A stretch of 27,368 nt of DNA from Methanothrix harundinacea (GCA_002506535.1 DAXT01000007.1:29496-56863), one strand, 5' to 3'; numbered from the stretch's first letter, positions 7,496 to 15,347 are shown. Translations and numbers: made by a program. Notes: generated by a model from the letters alone, not told the origin.

Positions 7496-7732
7496 TTGAA
7501 AGTGAGAGATATAATCAAGCTCCTCGAAAAAGACGGATGGCATCTCATGAGGATCAGAGGGAGCCATAGACAGTATAAGCATCCATTTAAGAACGGTCTT
7601 GTAACGGTCTCCGGCAACCTCAGCGACGATGTCGCAAAAGGAACCCTAAATAGCATATTGAATCAGAGCGGCCTGAAGGAGGCGGAAGAAGGTGACCGAG
7701 TACACGATAATAATCGAGAAAGCAGGGGATAA
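7496..7732 (+). CDS. hicA: HicA-type toxin (mRNA interferase)
   Basis: HicA family: small double-stranded-RNA-binding-fold RNase that cleaves mRNA when free of HicB. The product (78 aa) begins KVRDIIKLLEKDGW and contains RIRGSHRQYKHP with the conserved catalytic His, then VTVSGN and GTLNSILNQSGL. This is the complete domain order of the family. The start is a TTG at 7496, supported by GAGG 8 nt upstream and by the usual MKVRD N-terminus. The reading frame overlaps hicB by 41 nt, so the last 14 residues (EGDRVHDNNRESRG) are encoded in the overlap and look non-homologous. A/T content is higher than in the neighbouring gltX, fitting an acquired module. Confidence 0.92.
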   Translation: MKVRDIIKLLEKDGWHLMRIRGSHRQYKHPFKNGLVTVSGNLSDDVAKGTLNSILNQSGLKEAEEGDRVHDNNRESRG

Positions 7733-7907
7733 TTTCTCTGCCTACTGTCCCGATCTGCCCGGGGTCGTAGCTACGGGAAAGACCCCCGAAGAGACGACTG
7801 GGCGGATGAAAGAGGCGATAGAATTTCACATTGAGGGCCTGATCTCAGAGAGGATGCCGGTTCCTGAGCCGACCACAACCGCCCGATCTATCAAAGTGGC
7901 TGTATGA
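7692..7907 (+). CDS. hicB: HicB-type antitoxin, short form
   Basis: Antitoxin of the HicAB pair, expected to bind and block HicA. The 71-aa product has the HicB signature: YTIIIEKAGDNFSAYCPDLPGVVATGKTPEE in outline, with the hydrophobic core CPDLPG and helix MKEAIEFHIEGL. It lacks any C-terminal ribbon-helix-helix or HTH DNA-binding domain, like the short HicB proteins common in archaea. Autoregulation by DNA binding is therefore not obvious. Start is GTG 7692 inside hicA. GGAGGCGGAAGAAG upstream provides a ribosome-binding site. Confidence 0.9.
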   Translation: MTEYTIIIEKAGDNFSAYCPDLPGVVATGKTPEETTGRMKEAIEFHIEGLISERMPVPEPTTTARSIKVAV

Positions 7908-7943
7908 AGGATGGCTCCTGCCGATAACCGCTCGAAAAGAGTT

Positions 7944-7953
7944 CTATATAAAT
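7944..7953 (+). promoter_or_regulatory. TATA box for the 7988 membrane-protein gene
   Basis: CTATATAAAT is a near-consensus archaeal TATA box. Its centre predicts transcription starting near 7974. GAGGAA at 7978-7983 would then be the ribosome-binding site before the ATG at 7988, giving a leader of about 14 nt. Confidence 0.7.
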
Positions 7954-7987
7954 AATATTCTTCAGTATTGCTGGTCTGAGGAATTAT

Positions 7988-8575
7988 ATGAAATCAAGAG
8001 AAATCGCCCTCACGGGCCTCCTGATAGCCCTCGCCTGGTCGGTCCACTACCTGATGAGGTTCACCGGCTCGATCACCGGCGAGCTGCAGTTCGGGATATC
8101 GATATCCGTCTACTGCCTCATCGTCCTTCTGATCAGGATGTCCCTCTCGGAGGCTTCCATTGTGGGCCTCGCCGCCGGCCTAGCCCTCGCCACCGCCACA
8201 GCAGCCCCCTTCCCCCTCGCCAACGTCCCTGCCCACATGGCGGGGATCGTCTCCTGCAAGATCGCCGCCGATAAACTTAGGGGTGAGGACGGCTCTCTGC
8301 GGCCGGCGGCGGTCTCGGCCGCTGTCGTCATGGCGACGGCCGCAAGCTTCGCCGCCTTCGTCCTCGCCAGCTACTACGGGATCCTCTCGTTTCCGCAGCT
8401 GGCCCGGGGAGGTGCCGGGATAGTCGAGGCGATAGCCGACGGGAGGATCGGCCTCGTCGCCTTCGTCGCCCCGTCCTTTATGAAGGTGGGGGTGCCGACG
8501 ATGGCGTCGAACGCGATCCTCTCGCCGATCCTCTACGCAGGAGCCGTCTGGATCAGGTCGAGATGGCGGCCTTAG
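7988..8575 (+). CDS. Small integral membrane protein, possibly ECF-transporter S-component-like
   Basis: Product of 195 aa with about five to six hydrophobic segments: roughly 6-22, 34-51, 56-75, 80-95, 106-131 and 152-188. It starts MKSREIALTGLLIALAW, the type of N-terminal first helix seen in substrate-binding (S) components of energy-coupling-factor transporters. The size also fits. No ABC ATPase or T component is encoded in the window, so an ECF role is only suggested by size and topology. The substrate cannot be inferred. The gene has its own TATA box at 7944-7953. Confidence 0.6.
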   Translation: MKSREIALTGLLIALAWSVHYLMRFTGSITGELQFGISISVYCLIVLLIRMSLSEASIVGLAAGLALATATAAPFPLANVPAHMAGIVSCKIAADKLRGEDGSLRPAAVSAAVVMATAASFAAFVLASYYGILSFPQLARGGAGIVEAIADGRIGLVAFVAPSFMKVGVPTMASNAILSPILYAGAVWIRSRWRP

Positions 8576-8648
8576 AAACCTCGACTGGTGGAATGGTGAT
8601 GGTGGGATGGAGGAAGGTGATAGAGGGATGAGGAAAGGTGAGGGAGGG

Positions 8649-8873
8649 ATGATGGAAAGAAGGGGCGGGGCTCCGGTGAGGGCTGTCATCCCAGGGGAGG
8701 AGGAGTGCGAGCACTGTGGAGGAGAGGGGAAGATCCTGGTCAGAAGGGCGATCTGCACCGAAGCCCTTGAGGAGACGAAGATCTGCCGCAGGTGTGGCGG
8801 CGGTGGCCAGGGCCTCGGCCGCGCCTTATCCGGCGGATGGCGGCGGATCTTGAGCCGCCTGCGGCTCCGATAG
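8649..8873 (+). CDS. Small CxxCGGxGK zinc-motif protein
   Basis: Small protein with two DnaJ-like zinc knuckles: CEHCGGEGK and, about 25 residues later, CRRCGGGGQG. A basic tail follows (RRILSRLRLR). Such paired CxxCxGxG motifs bind one zinc ion; the function is unknown. Several in-frame starts exist from 8607 onward. I favour the ATG at 8649 because GGTGAG lies about 8 nt upstream. The earlier in-frame ATGs (8607, 8628) lie in a purine-rich repetitive stretch. If the longest form is right the protein has 88 aa instead of 74. Confidence 0.55.
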   Translation: MMERRGGAPVRAVIPGEEECEHCGGEGKILVRRAICTEALEETKICRRCGGGGQGLGRALSGGWRRILSRLRLR

Positions 8874-8971
8874 TCGCCTCAAATCCGATCCTCGATCAAG
8901 TTCTTGGATATCGTAGCCATCTCCGGGCGGTTTGCGTCTGGAATGCCCGGCTCTCTCCGGCCTGGACCCTT

Positions 8972-9793
8972 TTACAGATACCCCAGCCCCGAGGCCGCAG
9001 CCACCAGGAAGGCCACCAGGGCGGCCGTCATCCCCGCCTTCAGCATCTTCTGGGCCCTGGGAGCGTCGCCCTGGAAGATCCTCGCTAGAGCCACAAGAAA
9101 CAGCAGGTCGGCGACGGTCACGGCGACGAGGTAGGCCCTCCCCAGGGGGGCGAGGTAGCTTAAGGCGATCGCCGCGACGACGAAGAGGGCGGCGAGATAA
9201 GAAGACCTCCTCTCTCCGATGACTATCGGAAGGGTCCTGGCGTCGCTGGCGCTGTCGCCGGCGACGTCCTCGATGTCCTTCTCGATCTCTCTTGCCAGGG
9301 TCGCGAGGGCCGCGAGGCTGAAGAGGAAGACGGTAATTCCGACGTCCCCTCCTGCCGCCCCGCCGAAGAGGAACGTCGATCCCGTCAGGTACCCGACGGC
9401 GAGGTTTCCGGCGAAGGGCGTCACCTTCAGGTTCCTGGCATAGAGGTAGAGCAGTATCGAGTTCGCGACGGCTATGGCGAAGGCGAGGGGGTTTATGAAT
9501 AGGGCGGCGGCGGACCCGGCGGCGAAGAGGACGATCGACCAGCCCCTCGCCCGATCCGGGCTGATCCTCCCGCTTGGTATCGGCCGGCGGGGCCTGTTGA
9601 CGGCGTCGATTTCCCGGTCGAAGTAGTCGTTGACGGCGTTACCCGCCCCCGTCACCGCGAAGACCGCAAAGAAGACCAGGGCGATGGTAAAGGGTTCGAG
9701 GCTGCCTCCAGCCACCAAAAGGCCGATGAGGGCCGCGATCCCTGCCAGTAGACAGTTTCCGGGCCTCATTATAACCAGGTATGCCGGCGCCAT
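8972..9793 (-). CDS. UbiA-family prenyltransferase, likely DGGGP synthase
   Basis: Digeranylgeranylglyceryl phosphate synthase adds the second geranylgeranyl chain to GGGP in archaeal ether-lipid synthesis, at the membrane. The 273-aa protein is strongly hydrophobic with about eight transmembrane helices. It has the two Mg-prenyl-diphosphate motifs: NDYFDREIDAVNRPRRPIPSG in outline (near residues 54-74) and, in the second half, REIEKDIEDVAGD. The N-terminus IMRPGNCLLAGIAALIG is characteristic of the archaeal lipid enzyme rather than of 4-hydroxybenzoate prenyltransferases. The ATG at 9793 follows GGAGGAGA closely. Plus-strand neighbours are not functionally related. Confidence 0.9.
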   Translation of the reverse strand: MAPAYLVIMRPGNCLLAGIAALIGLLVAGGSLEPFTIALVFFAVFAVTGAGNAVNDYFDREIDAVNRPRRPIPSGRISPDRARGWSIVLFAAGSAAALFINPLAFAIAVANSILLYLYARNLKVTPFAGNLAVGYLTGSTFLFGGAAGGDVGITVFLFSLAALATLAREIEKDIEDVAGDSASDARTLPIVIGERRSSYLAALFVVAAIALSYLAPLGRAYLVAVTVADLLFLVALARIFQGDAPRAQKMLKAGMTAALVAFLVAAASGLGYL

Positions 9794-9916
9794 TCTCCTC
9801 CAGACCCTCCTTTCGGCTATGCCTTAACACCATCTATGGATAAATTTATGCTCCTATCGTCGAGGGCTCAAAGAGCGGTACCCTTTGGACCGAGGCCAAA
9901 GGTCTTAAACTCTGAA

Positions 9917-9926
9917 GATATATAAG
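9917..9926 (+). promoter_or_regulatory. TATA box upstream of the 10028 gene
   Basis: GATATATAAG fits the archaeal TATA consensus and predicts transcription from about 9947. This leaves a leader of roughly 80 nt before the TTG start at 10028, unusually long for this window. Confidence 0.6.
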
Positions 9927-10015
9927 TCCCAATATGAATAGGTCACGAGAATCAGGCGGATCGACGAGCTGTGAGAGGTCAGAGGGGCGGGCGTCAGGCG
10001 CACCCTGGTCCCGGG

Positions 10016-10024
10016 GGAGGTGAT
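10016..10024 (+). promoter_or_regulatory. Exceptionally strong ribosome-binding site deciding a TTG start
   Basis: GGAGGTGAT matches nine positions of the archaeal anti-Shine-Dalgarno. The GGAGG core ends 7 nt before TTG 10028, fixing that codon as the start of the 186-aa protein. Confidence 0.75.
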
Positions 10025-10027
10025 CCG

Positions 10028-10588
10028 TTGGCGGTCACCTTCGACCCGCAGACTAGGCTGGACCACATGGCAGGCTACCTCGGTAGGTTCCATCTCAACC
10101 TCAGCTTCGAGGAGGGGAGGGTCCAGCTCCTCCGGCTCCGGCTGACCGGATACAAGCTCGCCGCCGAGATCGGCGACGGCGAAGGGAGGAGGAGGGTCGA
10201 CGATATGATCAAGAAGGGCTATCAGAGCCTCGGGGATCACTGGGGGAAGGAGTCCCCCGACCCCTACGACGACCCCTGCACCGCCCAGTACGAGATCCTG
10301 GCGGAGCTGCGGTCTTACGTCTATCGGGACCTCTCGGAGCCCTTCATGGCTTTCATAAGGTCGGAGTTCAAGAAGATCTTCGTCCCCACCATGCGGCTAC
10401 TGACGGAGCTGTGCAGATCCGAGAACAAGTACACCTGGGACCAGGTGAAGGTCCAGCTCCAGGAGATCATGGCGGAGATCAATGTCGACGTCGAGTGGAA
10501 GGTCTGCGATGAGTACATGGAAGGGTACCTGGCGAAGGTCTCGGGGATTCTGGAGATCGGTGACCGGAAGGCGACGGGAGGAGATTGA
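10028..10588 (+). CDS. Hypothetical protein with very strong Shine-Dalgarno
   Basis: Unrecognised soluble protein of 186 aa, predicted mainly helical, with no signal peptide or transmembrane segment. Charged helices such as EYMEGYLAKVSGILEIGD and a Trp/Tyr-rich middle (YRDLSEPFMAFIRSEFKKIF) are visible. Three Cys residues are scattered rather than forming a metal motif. I place the start at TTG 10028 because GGAGGTGAT (10016-10024), a nearly full complement to the 16S 3' end, ends 3 nt before it. The longer frame back to 9971 has Gly/Arg/Pro-rich low-quality sequence. The gene is convergent with the TrpD-like gene. Confidence 0.78.
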   Translation: MAVTFDPQTRLDHMAGYLGRFHLNLSFEEGRVQLLRLRLTGYKLAAEIGDGEGRRRVDDMIKKGYQSLGDHWGKESPDPYDDPCTAQYEILAELRSYVYRDLSEPFMAFIRSEFKKIFVPTMRLLTELCRSENKYTWDQVKVQLQEIMAEINVDVEWKVCDEYMEGYLAKVSGILEIGDRKATGGD

Positions 10589-10707
10589 CCGGATTTGAGG
10601 AAGCTCTTCTCCCCCGGCAGAAGAGACAGGATCGGCTGCTGAGGAGCATACACCCTTCCATCTCCGCCGATCTTCTGAGGCCGCCTCTAAGCCGCCTTCA
10701 TTTCCCT

Positions 10708-11817
10708 TCAGTTTGCCATATCGATGAGAAGCTCCAGCCTCTCGGCACCGGCGAGGGGATCGGAGTTCTGGGAGGCGACCCACTCGCCGAGCTTATCGAG
10801 GGCGGCGCCGGACCTGATGAGATCCTTAGACGCCAGGAACCCATCCCGGAGGCCTTCGGCCTTCCCGGCTAGGAGGAGGATGGGTGCAGCGTTGATGCAT
10901 ACCGCCGTCTCCCTGGGACCCTTCTCCATCCCGGAGAGGACCCGCAGAAGCTCTACCGCCTCTTCGACCCGATCTTCCCGGGGCAGTAGATGCCTCAAGT
11001 CCACAGGTTCTGCCCCTAAGTCCCTCGGGGATACCTCGAAGGTCGCGATCCGTCCGTCTTCACGAAGCTGCGCGACGATCGTCCTTCCCGATGGAGATAA
11101 CTCGTCCATGCCATTTTTGCCGTCGGCGGAGAGGCCGTGGACGACCATCGCCCTGGAGTAGCCGATCTTCTTCATCGCCTCGGCGATTGGGACGACCAGC
11201 TCCTTTGAGTAGACCCCCCGCAGGCCCCGGCGGGGCATCGCCGGATTTGCCAGGGACCCGGCTATGTTCAGGACCGTCCCGAAACTGATCTTTGCGAGGA
11301 TCCGGCCTAGGCCCAGGGGGTGGACTTTGGGGCTCATGCCGTTGAAGATCCCTATCCCCGCCCTCTCGATGCTCGCCACAACGATCTCGGGGTCCGCCTC
11401 CACCTCCACCCCGAGGATCTCCAGGATGTCGACGGTGCCGCACCGGGAGGTTATCGCCCTCGCCCCGTGCTTTGCCATGGGAACCCCGGCGGCGGCGGCG
11501 ACGATCGACGCCGCGGTGGAGATGTTGAAGGTCTCGACGGCGTCCATCCCCGTCCCGCAGTTCTCGAAGAGCTCCCCGGATATCCTGGGGGATGCCTTGA
11601 AGGTGTCAAGGCCGTAGATCGCATCCCAGCCTCCGGCGATCTCGTCGGAGGTGGGACCTTTGGCGGTGATCGCCGCCAGAAACGCCCCCTGATGAACGTC
11701 GGGCTGCTCGTCGGTCAAGACCTGAGAGAACATCTGCCTCGCCTCTTCTCTCGAAAGGCTTTCTCCGGCTATCAGCCGGTTCAACCGCGACCCAAAGAGC
11801 TTCGCTCCATCATCCAA
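10708..11817 (-). CDS. TrpD-fold phosphoribosyltransferase of altered specificity
   Basis: Member of the anthranilate phosphoribosyltransferase / nucleoside phosphorylase II fold. The N-terminal helical domain (SLSREEARQMFSQVL) and the PRPP loop region CGTGMDAVETFNIST (87-101) are clear. KHGARAITSRCGTVDILEILG and MSPKVHP follow. In true TrpD the loop reads GTGGDG and the anthranilate-contacting motif reads HGNR; here these are GTGMDA and HGAR. The acceptor is therefore probably not anthranilate. No other trp gene is nearby. Length is 369 aa. The start is TTG 11817 with GGAGTGAT 5 nt before it. It lies 64 nt downstream of the MDR dehydrogenase on the same strand, suggesting a shared pathway. 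Confidence 0.8.
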   Translation of the reverse strand: MDDGAKLFGSRLNRLIAGESLSREEARQMFSQVLTDEQPDVHQGAFLAAITAKGPTSDEIAGGWDAIYGLDTFKASPRISGELFENCGTGMDAVETFNISTAASIVAAAAGVPMAKHGARAITSRCGTVDILEILGVEVEADPEIVVASIERAGIGIFNGMSPKVHPLGLGRILAKISFGTVLNIAGSLANPAMPRRGLRGVYSKELVVPIAEAMKKIGYSRAMVVHGLSADGKNGMDELSPSGRTIVAQLREDGRIATFEVSPRDLGAEPVDLRHLLPREDRVEEAVELLRVLSGMEKGPRETAVCINAAPILLLAGKAEGLRDGFLASKDLIRSGAALDKLGEWVASQNSDPLAGAERLELLIDMAN

Positions 11818-11881
11818 ATCCTATCACTCCATCCAAATCAGTCCGATCCGTATGATTACTACCTCCATCCGGACCGGATCG

Positions 11882-12913
11882 CTATCCAAAATCGGTCACC
11901 ACCGCCTTCAGCCCCCGGCGCTCGCCGGTGTGCTCCATCCCCCTCATTATCTCGCGGAGGTAGACCCTCTCGGTGATCAGCCGGCGGACGTCGATGCGCC
12001 CCGCGATCAGCTCCAGAGCCTCCCGGTTCTGGGCGGGGTTACATCCATAGGAGCCGACGACCATATGTTCCCGGTAGTGGAGCCGGTTCAAGTCCAGCCT
12101 CGCCGAAGCGAGATTCGGGGGTAGCCCTGAGAAAAGAGATATCCGGCCTCGGGGGGTGAGGAGAGAAAATAATTCGGAGTCGACGGGAACGTCCCGGCTG
12201 GCCAGGATTATGACGTCGAAGCCCCTTCCCGCCGTCAGGTCCATCATTAGATCGTAGAGATTGTCCCTCATGGGATCGACGACGAGATCCGCCGAGGATC
12301 GGGCGATGCGGACCCGGTGATCCAGGGTCTCCGCTACGGCTACCATCGACGCCCCCCTCAGACGGGCCAGCATGGCGTGGAGGAGCCCCGCTGGACCCGC
12401 CCCAAAGATCAGGACGGAATCTCCGTCGCCGACCCCCGCCAGCTCCTGGGAGTTTATGCAGCAGGCGAGTGGCTCCGCCAGGGCCGCCTCCTCGAACTCG
12501 ACTCCGTCGGGGATTAGGTTGACGGAGCCGTTATCAACAGATTCCTTCGGGACCAGGAGATATTCCGCAAACCCGCCGTCGAGGTTGAAGCCGATGATCC
12601 TGATCCGCTCGCAGAGGTTTTCTGCCTTCTTCCGGCAGGAGGGGCAGCGTCCGCAGTAGACCCCGGGGTATATCTGGACCCTCTCGCCTACTTTTGGGCC
12701 CCGACCGTCCCTCTCGAAGACGACCCCGGAGATCTCGTGGCCCAGGATCCGGGGGCAGACGAGATCCCTCTGGCCGCGTTCGTACATCTTGACGTCGGTG
12801 CCGCATATCGAGGAGGCCTCCACCTTCAAGAGGAGACCTCCGGGGGGACATTTCGGATCCTCGACCTCCCGCAGGTCCATCCTTCCTGGCGCCTCCAGGA
12901 CGGCGGCGATCAT
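11882..12913 (-). CDS. Zinc-dependent MDR-family dehydrogenase
   Basis: Medium-chain dehydrogenase/reductase of the zinc alcohol/polyol dehydrogenase type, 343 aa, oxidising a substrate alcohol with NAD(P). Seen: catalytic-zinc CGTD and GHEISGVV, the four-Cys structural-zinc site CGRCPSCRKKAENLC, and the Rossmann loop GAGPAGLLHAML in the second half. The frame continues upstream to 12958, but I start at ATG 12913 (MIAAVLEAPG). A TATA box TTTATAATAA (12933-12942) lies one promoter length upstream of it and the homologous region begins there, implying a leaderless transcript. The substrate is unknown. The TrpD-like gene follows on the same strand. Confidence 0.88.
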   Translation of the reverse strand: MIAAVLEAPGRMDLREVEDPKCPPGGLLLKVEASSICGTDVKMYERGQRDLVCPRILGHEISGVVFERDGRGPKVGERVQIYPGVYCGRCPSCRKKAENLCERIRIIGFNLDGGFAEYLLVPKESVDNGSVNLIPDGVEFEEAALAEPLACCINSQELAGVGDGDSVLIFGAGPAGLLHAMLARLRGASMVAVAETLDHRVRIARSSADLVVDPMRDNLYDLMMDLTAGRGFDVIILASRDVPVDSELFSLLTPRGRISLFSGLPPNLASARLDLNRLHYREHMVVGSYGCNPAQNREALELIAGRIDVRRLITERVYLREIMRGMEHTGERRGLKAVVTDFG

Positions 12914-12932
12914 AAAAAAGTTGCTCCCACAG

Positions 12933-12942
12933 TTATTATAAA
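12933..12942 (-). promoter_or_regulatory. TATA box of the MDR dehydrogenase gene
   Basis: TTTATAATAA read on the minus strand. Its centre is about 25 nt upstream of the ATG at 12913, so the transcript should start at or next to the start codon. Confidence 0.65.
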
Positions 12943-13328
12943 GCTCTCCATAATTCAAACCTCCATCAATGTGAGTTAGCTCTCCTTCGACGGCTTATGG
13001 AGGCTTATTCAGGTATTTAACAGTTTCGTATTATTCACAAAGATTGATCGGAGATAAAGCTGACTTTAGTTATATCAAATTCGTATTCGAATTTTGGGAT
13101 TATTTCGATGAGCCCGACGCCACCAGAGGCGGGGTTAAAGAGGCAAAAGAGCTGCAAGCCGGATCTCGGAGGGGAGAAGGGACGATAGAGGAGAAGACCG
13201 CCGGATGGGCAATAGCAAGCTGGTGAAGTCCTGAATAAGACCCATGGATGGGCAAGGTGAGGCCGGAGAAGTCATGGCGAAGAAAGAAGCCGTAAAAGGG
13301 GCGAGGCGACTGAAGGTGGAAGATGCCT
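12943..13328. other. Gene-poor interval between MDR dehydrogenase and dtdA
   Basis: Nearly 400 nt without a supported gene. The left half (12990-13110) is strongly A/T-rich and the right half is purine-rich on the plus strand with several AGGAG words. A 60-codon plus-strand ORF (13044-13226) and the start of another (13244) show no recognisable motif. The right half could be the residue of a decayed gene, but I cannot name one. Confidence 0.35.
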
Positions 13329-14171
13329 TCAGACCGGTGCTGCCGTATCCTCCAGGGGGTAGATCTCCCTTATCTCTCCCTCCCTCATCGCCGGAAGGCC
13401 GATCTCCTCCAGGGCTCCCAGGATCTTCAGCCTGTCTGCGGAGCGGAGGGACTTTCGGTCGAGGTAGGCCGCCACCGCCCCGGACTTTCTCATCGCCTCT
13501 TGGATGATGGGAAGGTCGAGCCCCTCTACCTGGTACTTTGAGAAGAGGTGACCGAAGGCTATGCCCGTCTCCATCATCAGCCGGTTCTGCCGCGTCGCAT
13601 AGTGCCCGCCGCCGAAGCCTACGAAAGCGGGAAAGCTTTGATCCCGGAGGTTCAATATCGACCGTGCCACGGCTTTACCAGCCTCAGGGTTTATCCACTC
13701 CTCCTGGGAGCTTCCGATCTCGGCGAAGAAGGAGGGGATGGAGAGGTCCGTGGGGCCGTGGTGGGTCGCCTCGATGGTGATATCAAAACCCTCCAGGGGG
13801 TCCTCGGTCAGCCCCAGGATGAAGGACTTGAGGGCGGATGGGGCCGCGACCGATAGCTCTCTATCCCGGCCTCCCATCAACGCCTCCCCGCAGTTTCCCG
13901 AGAAGTGGCCGCAGAGCCTGGGGACGCCGTCTTTGGCCTGGTGCCTCGAGGCGAAGACTATGAGGTCGGGGGATAGGCCGATCCTCCCAAGGGAAGCCTC
14001 CAGGTGCTCCAGGTGGATCAGCTTCCCTTCAAAGACGACGAGGCTGTAGTCTCGCAACCTGTGAACCGGCCCGCCATCGCCCTTCCAGGGGGCGAGGCTC
14101 AAGAGGCTATCGACGATGTTGATGCTGGCGGGATCCGTCGATGTGGCGACGACGACGGTCTCGCCGGTCAT
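13329..14171 (-). CDS. dtdA: D-aminoacyl-tRNA deacylase, archaeal DTD2 type
   Basis: Hydrolyses D-amino acids wrongly attached to tRNA, protecting translation. The 280-aa protein has the archaeal/plant DTD2 (GEK1) hallmarks: FSGNCGEA-like segment, EATHHGPT, GFGGGHYATRQ and a long C-terminal helical part. The ATG at 14171 overlaps the stop of the upstream HTH regulator (ATGA), so the two are translationally coupled. The C-terminus EIREIYPLED is also typical of the family as I know it. Confidence 0.92.
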   Translation of the reverse strand: MTGETVVVATSTDPASINIVDSLLSLAPWKGDGGPVHRLRDYSLVVFEGKLIHLEHLEASLGRIGLSPDLIVFASRHQAKDGVPRLCGHFSGNCGEALMGGRDRELSVAAPSALKSFILGLTEDPLEGFDITIEATHHGPTDLSIPSFFAEIGSSQEEWINPEAGKAVARSILNLRDQSFPAFVGFGGGHYATRQNRLMMETGIAFGHLFSKYQVEGLDLPIIQEAMRKSGAVAAYLDRKSLRSADRLKILGALEEIGLPAMREGEIREIYPLEDTAAPV

Positions 14172-15226
14172 AGGTCGGTCTCGACCTCAAGCATCGACTT
14201 CACCATGGGTGCGTAGTCGATCTTCCTCTCCTTCAGATCCCGCAGGGGCATTATGACGTAAGATGGCCTCTGTGTAATGAGCCCCGCCTCGCTGAGCCCC
14301 TTCACCTCCTGGTCCATCCTCTCTTTCATCTCGACGTAGCACTGGGACAGGAACGAGCCGAAGATCTCCCCGGGCTGGATGTAGCTGTAGACGGCGGCTC
14401 CGATCCTCCTGAACGAAGAGTAGACCTCCATCATATCCTCGGACGTCGCCTTTGGCCTGACGTTGATCTGGTAGAAGATCATCAGCTCGCAGCCGATCTT
14501 ATTCCAGTTGACGTTCGCCTGTCGGCTCAAGAGGCCGCTCTCGAAGAACTTGTTCCTCTTCCCGGATATGGTGGGCCTGGAGATCCCCGTCCTGCGGGAG
14601 AGCTCCAGATCCGAGAGGGTCGGATGCTTGACGAAGGCGTGGAGGGCGAGCTTGTCCTTCTCGGTGAGCTTGACGGAATCTGTGAAGACCTCCTCGATCG
14701 GCGGCTCCTCCTGCAGGTCGGTCCTGCCGAGGTTGAAGGTGTTATCGACGGCGAGGGCAGAGTCCCAGGATACCCTGGTCAGGGCGAAGGGGTAATGATG
14801 GCATCGGATCTCCTCGACGACCCCCGCGTCCCTGTAGTCGTCGATGACGGGATGGAATATCCTCTTGAAGTCTGTAAAGCTTTTGGAGTAGATCATCGAT
14901 ACGGAGTCGGTATCCGTTGCCGAGTGAAATACGCAGTGGGGGTGGTCGACCCACTCCTTCAATCCCGGCACGTTCCCCCTCACCTCCGCGGTGGCGTTCG
15001 GCTTGTAGGCGGCGAAGACGGCGGTCATCATCTCTGCGCCCACCCCCATCCCGGTGGGTACGTTCAGGAGCTGGACCATCTCCCATTCCCTGAACTTCCT
15101 TTTGCTCTTGAATATGGTAGATCGATCAACGCCGATCTTTACGGCGAGATCGATATCGCTGAGCCCCGGGTACCTCGCAAGCCCGTAAAGGACCAGCCTC
15201 TCTTTTGATGTAAGTTTCAGCTGCAT
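14168..15226 (-). CDS. Tandem-HTH transcriptional regulator (Lrp/MarR-like, duplicated)
   Basis: Predicted DNA-binding regulator of 352 aa built as an internal duplication. Each half begins with a winged-helix domain: LTSKERLVLYGLARYPGLSD...VDRSTIFKSKRKF near the start, and LTEKDKLALHAFVKHPTLSD...ISRPTISGKRNKF about 190 residues later. Each is followed by a roughly 130-residue alpha/beta effector-like part. The frame is open to 15442, but the ATG at 15226 is preferred. It starts just before the first HTH and lies about 27 nt from a TATATT-like box TATTAATA (15251-15258), a leaderless arrangement. Its stop overlaps the dtdA start. The effector ligand is unknown. Confidence 0.82.
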   Translation of the reverse strand: MQLKLTSKERLVLYGLARYPGLSDIDLAVKIGVDRSTIFKSKRKFREWEMVQLLNVPTGMGVGAEMMTAVFAAYKPNATAEVRGNVPGLKEWVDHPHCVFHSATDTDSVSMIYSKSFTDFKRIFHPVIDDYRDAGVVEEIRCHHYPFALTRVSWDSALAVDNTFNLGRTDLQEEPPIEEVFTDSVKLTEKDKLALHAFVKHPTLSDLELSRRTGISRPTISGKRNKFFESGLLSRQANVNWNKIGCELMIFYQINVRPKATSEDMMEVYSSFRRIGAAVYSYIQPGEIFGSFLSQCYVEMKERMDQEVKGLSEAGLITQRPSYVIMPLRDLKERKIDYAPMVKSMLEVETDL

Positions 15227-15250
15227 TGCCGCTTTATCTACATTTTTTAC

Positions 15251-15258
15251 TATTAATA
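15251..15258 (-). promoter_or_regulatory. TATA box of the tandem-HTH regulator
   Basis: TATTAATA on the minus strand, within an A/T-rich 60-nt region. Its centre is about 28 nt upstream of the ATG at 15226. Confidence 0.55.
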
Positions 15259-15347
15259 GATTGCCTTTTTTGCATTTTGAATTGAATACCGCCGCATTTG
15301 ATTGAAAACAGGGTGACATTTTTAGCATGGGATCTTTGGGGGGAGGT

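Noticed and set aside
13044..13226. 60-codon plus-strand ORF, and the following ORF beginning at 13244
   Set aside because: No recognisable motif; the second runs into the antisense of dtdA. A decayed gene is possible but nothing supports naming one.
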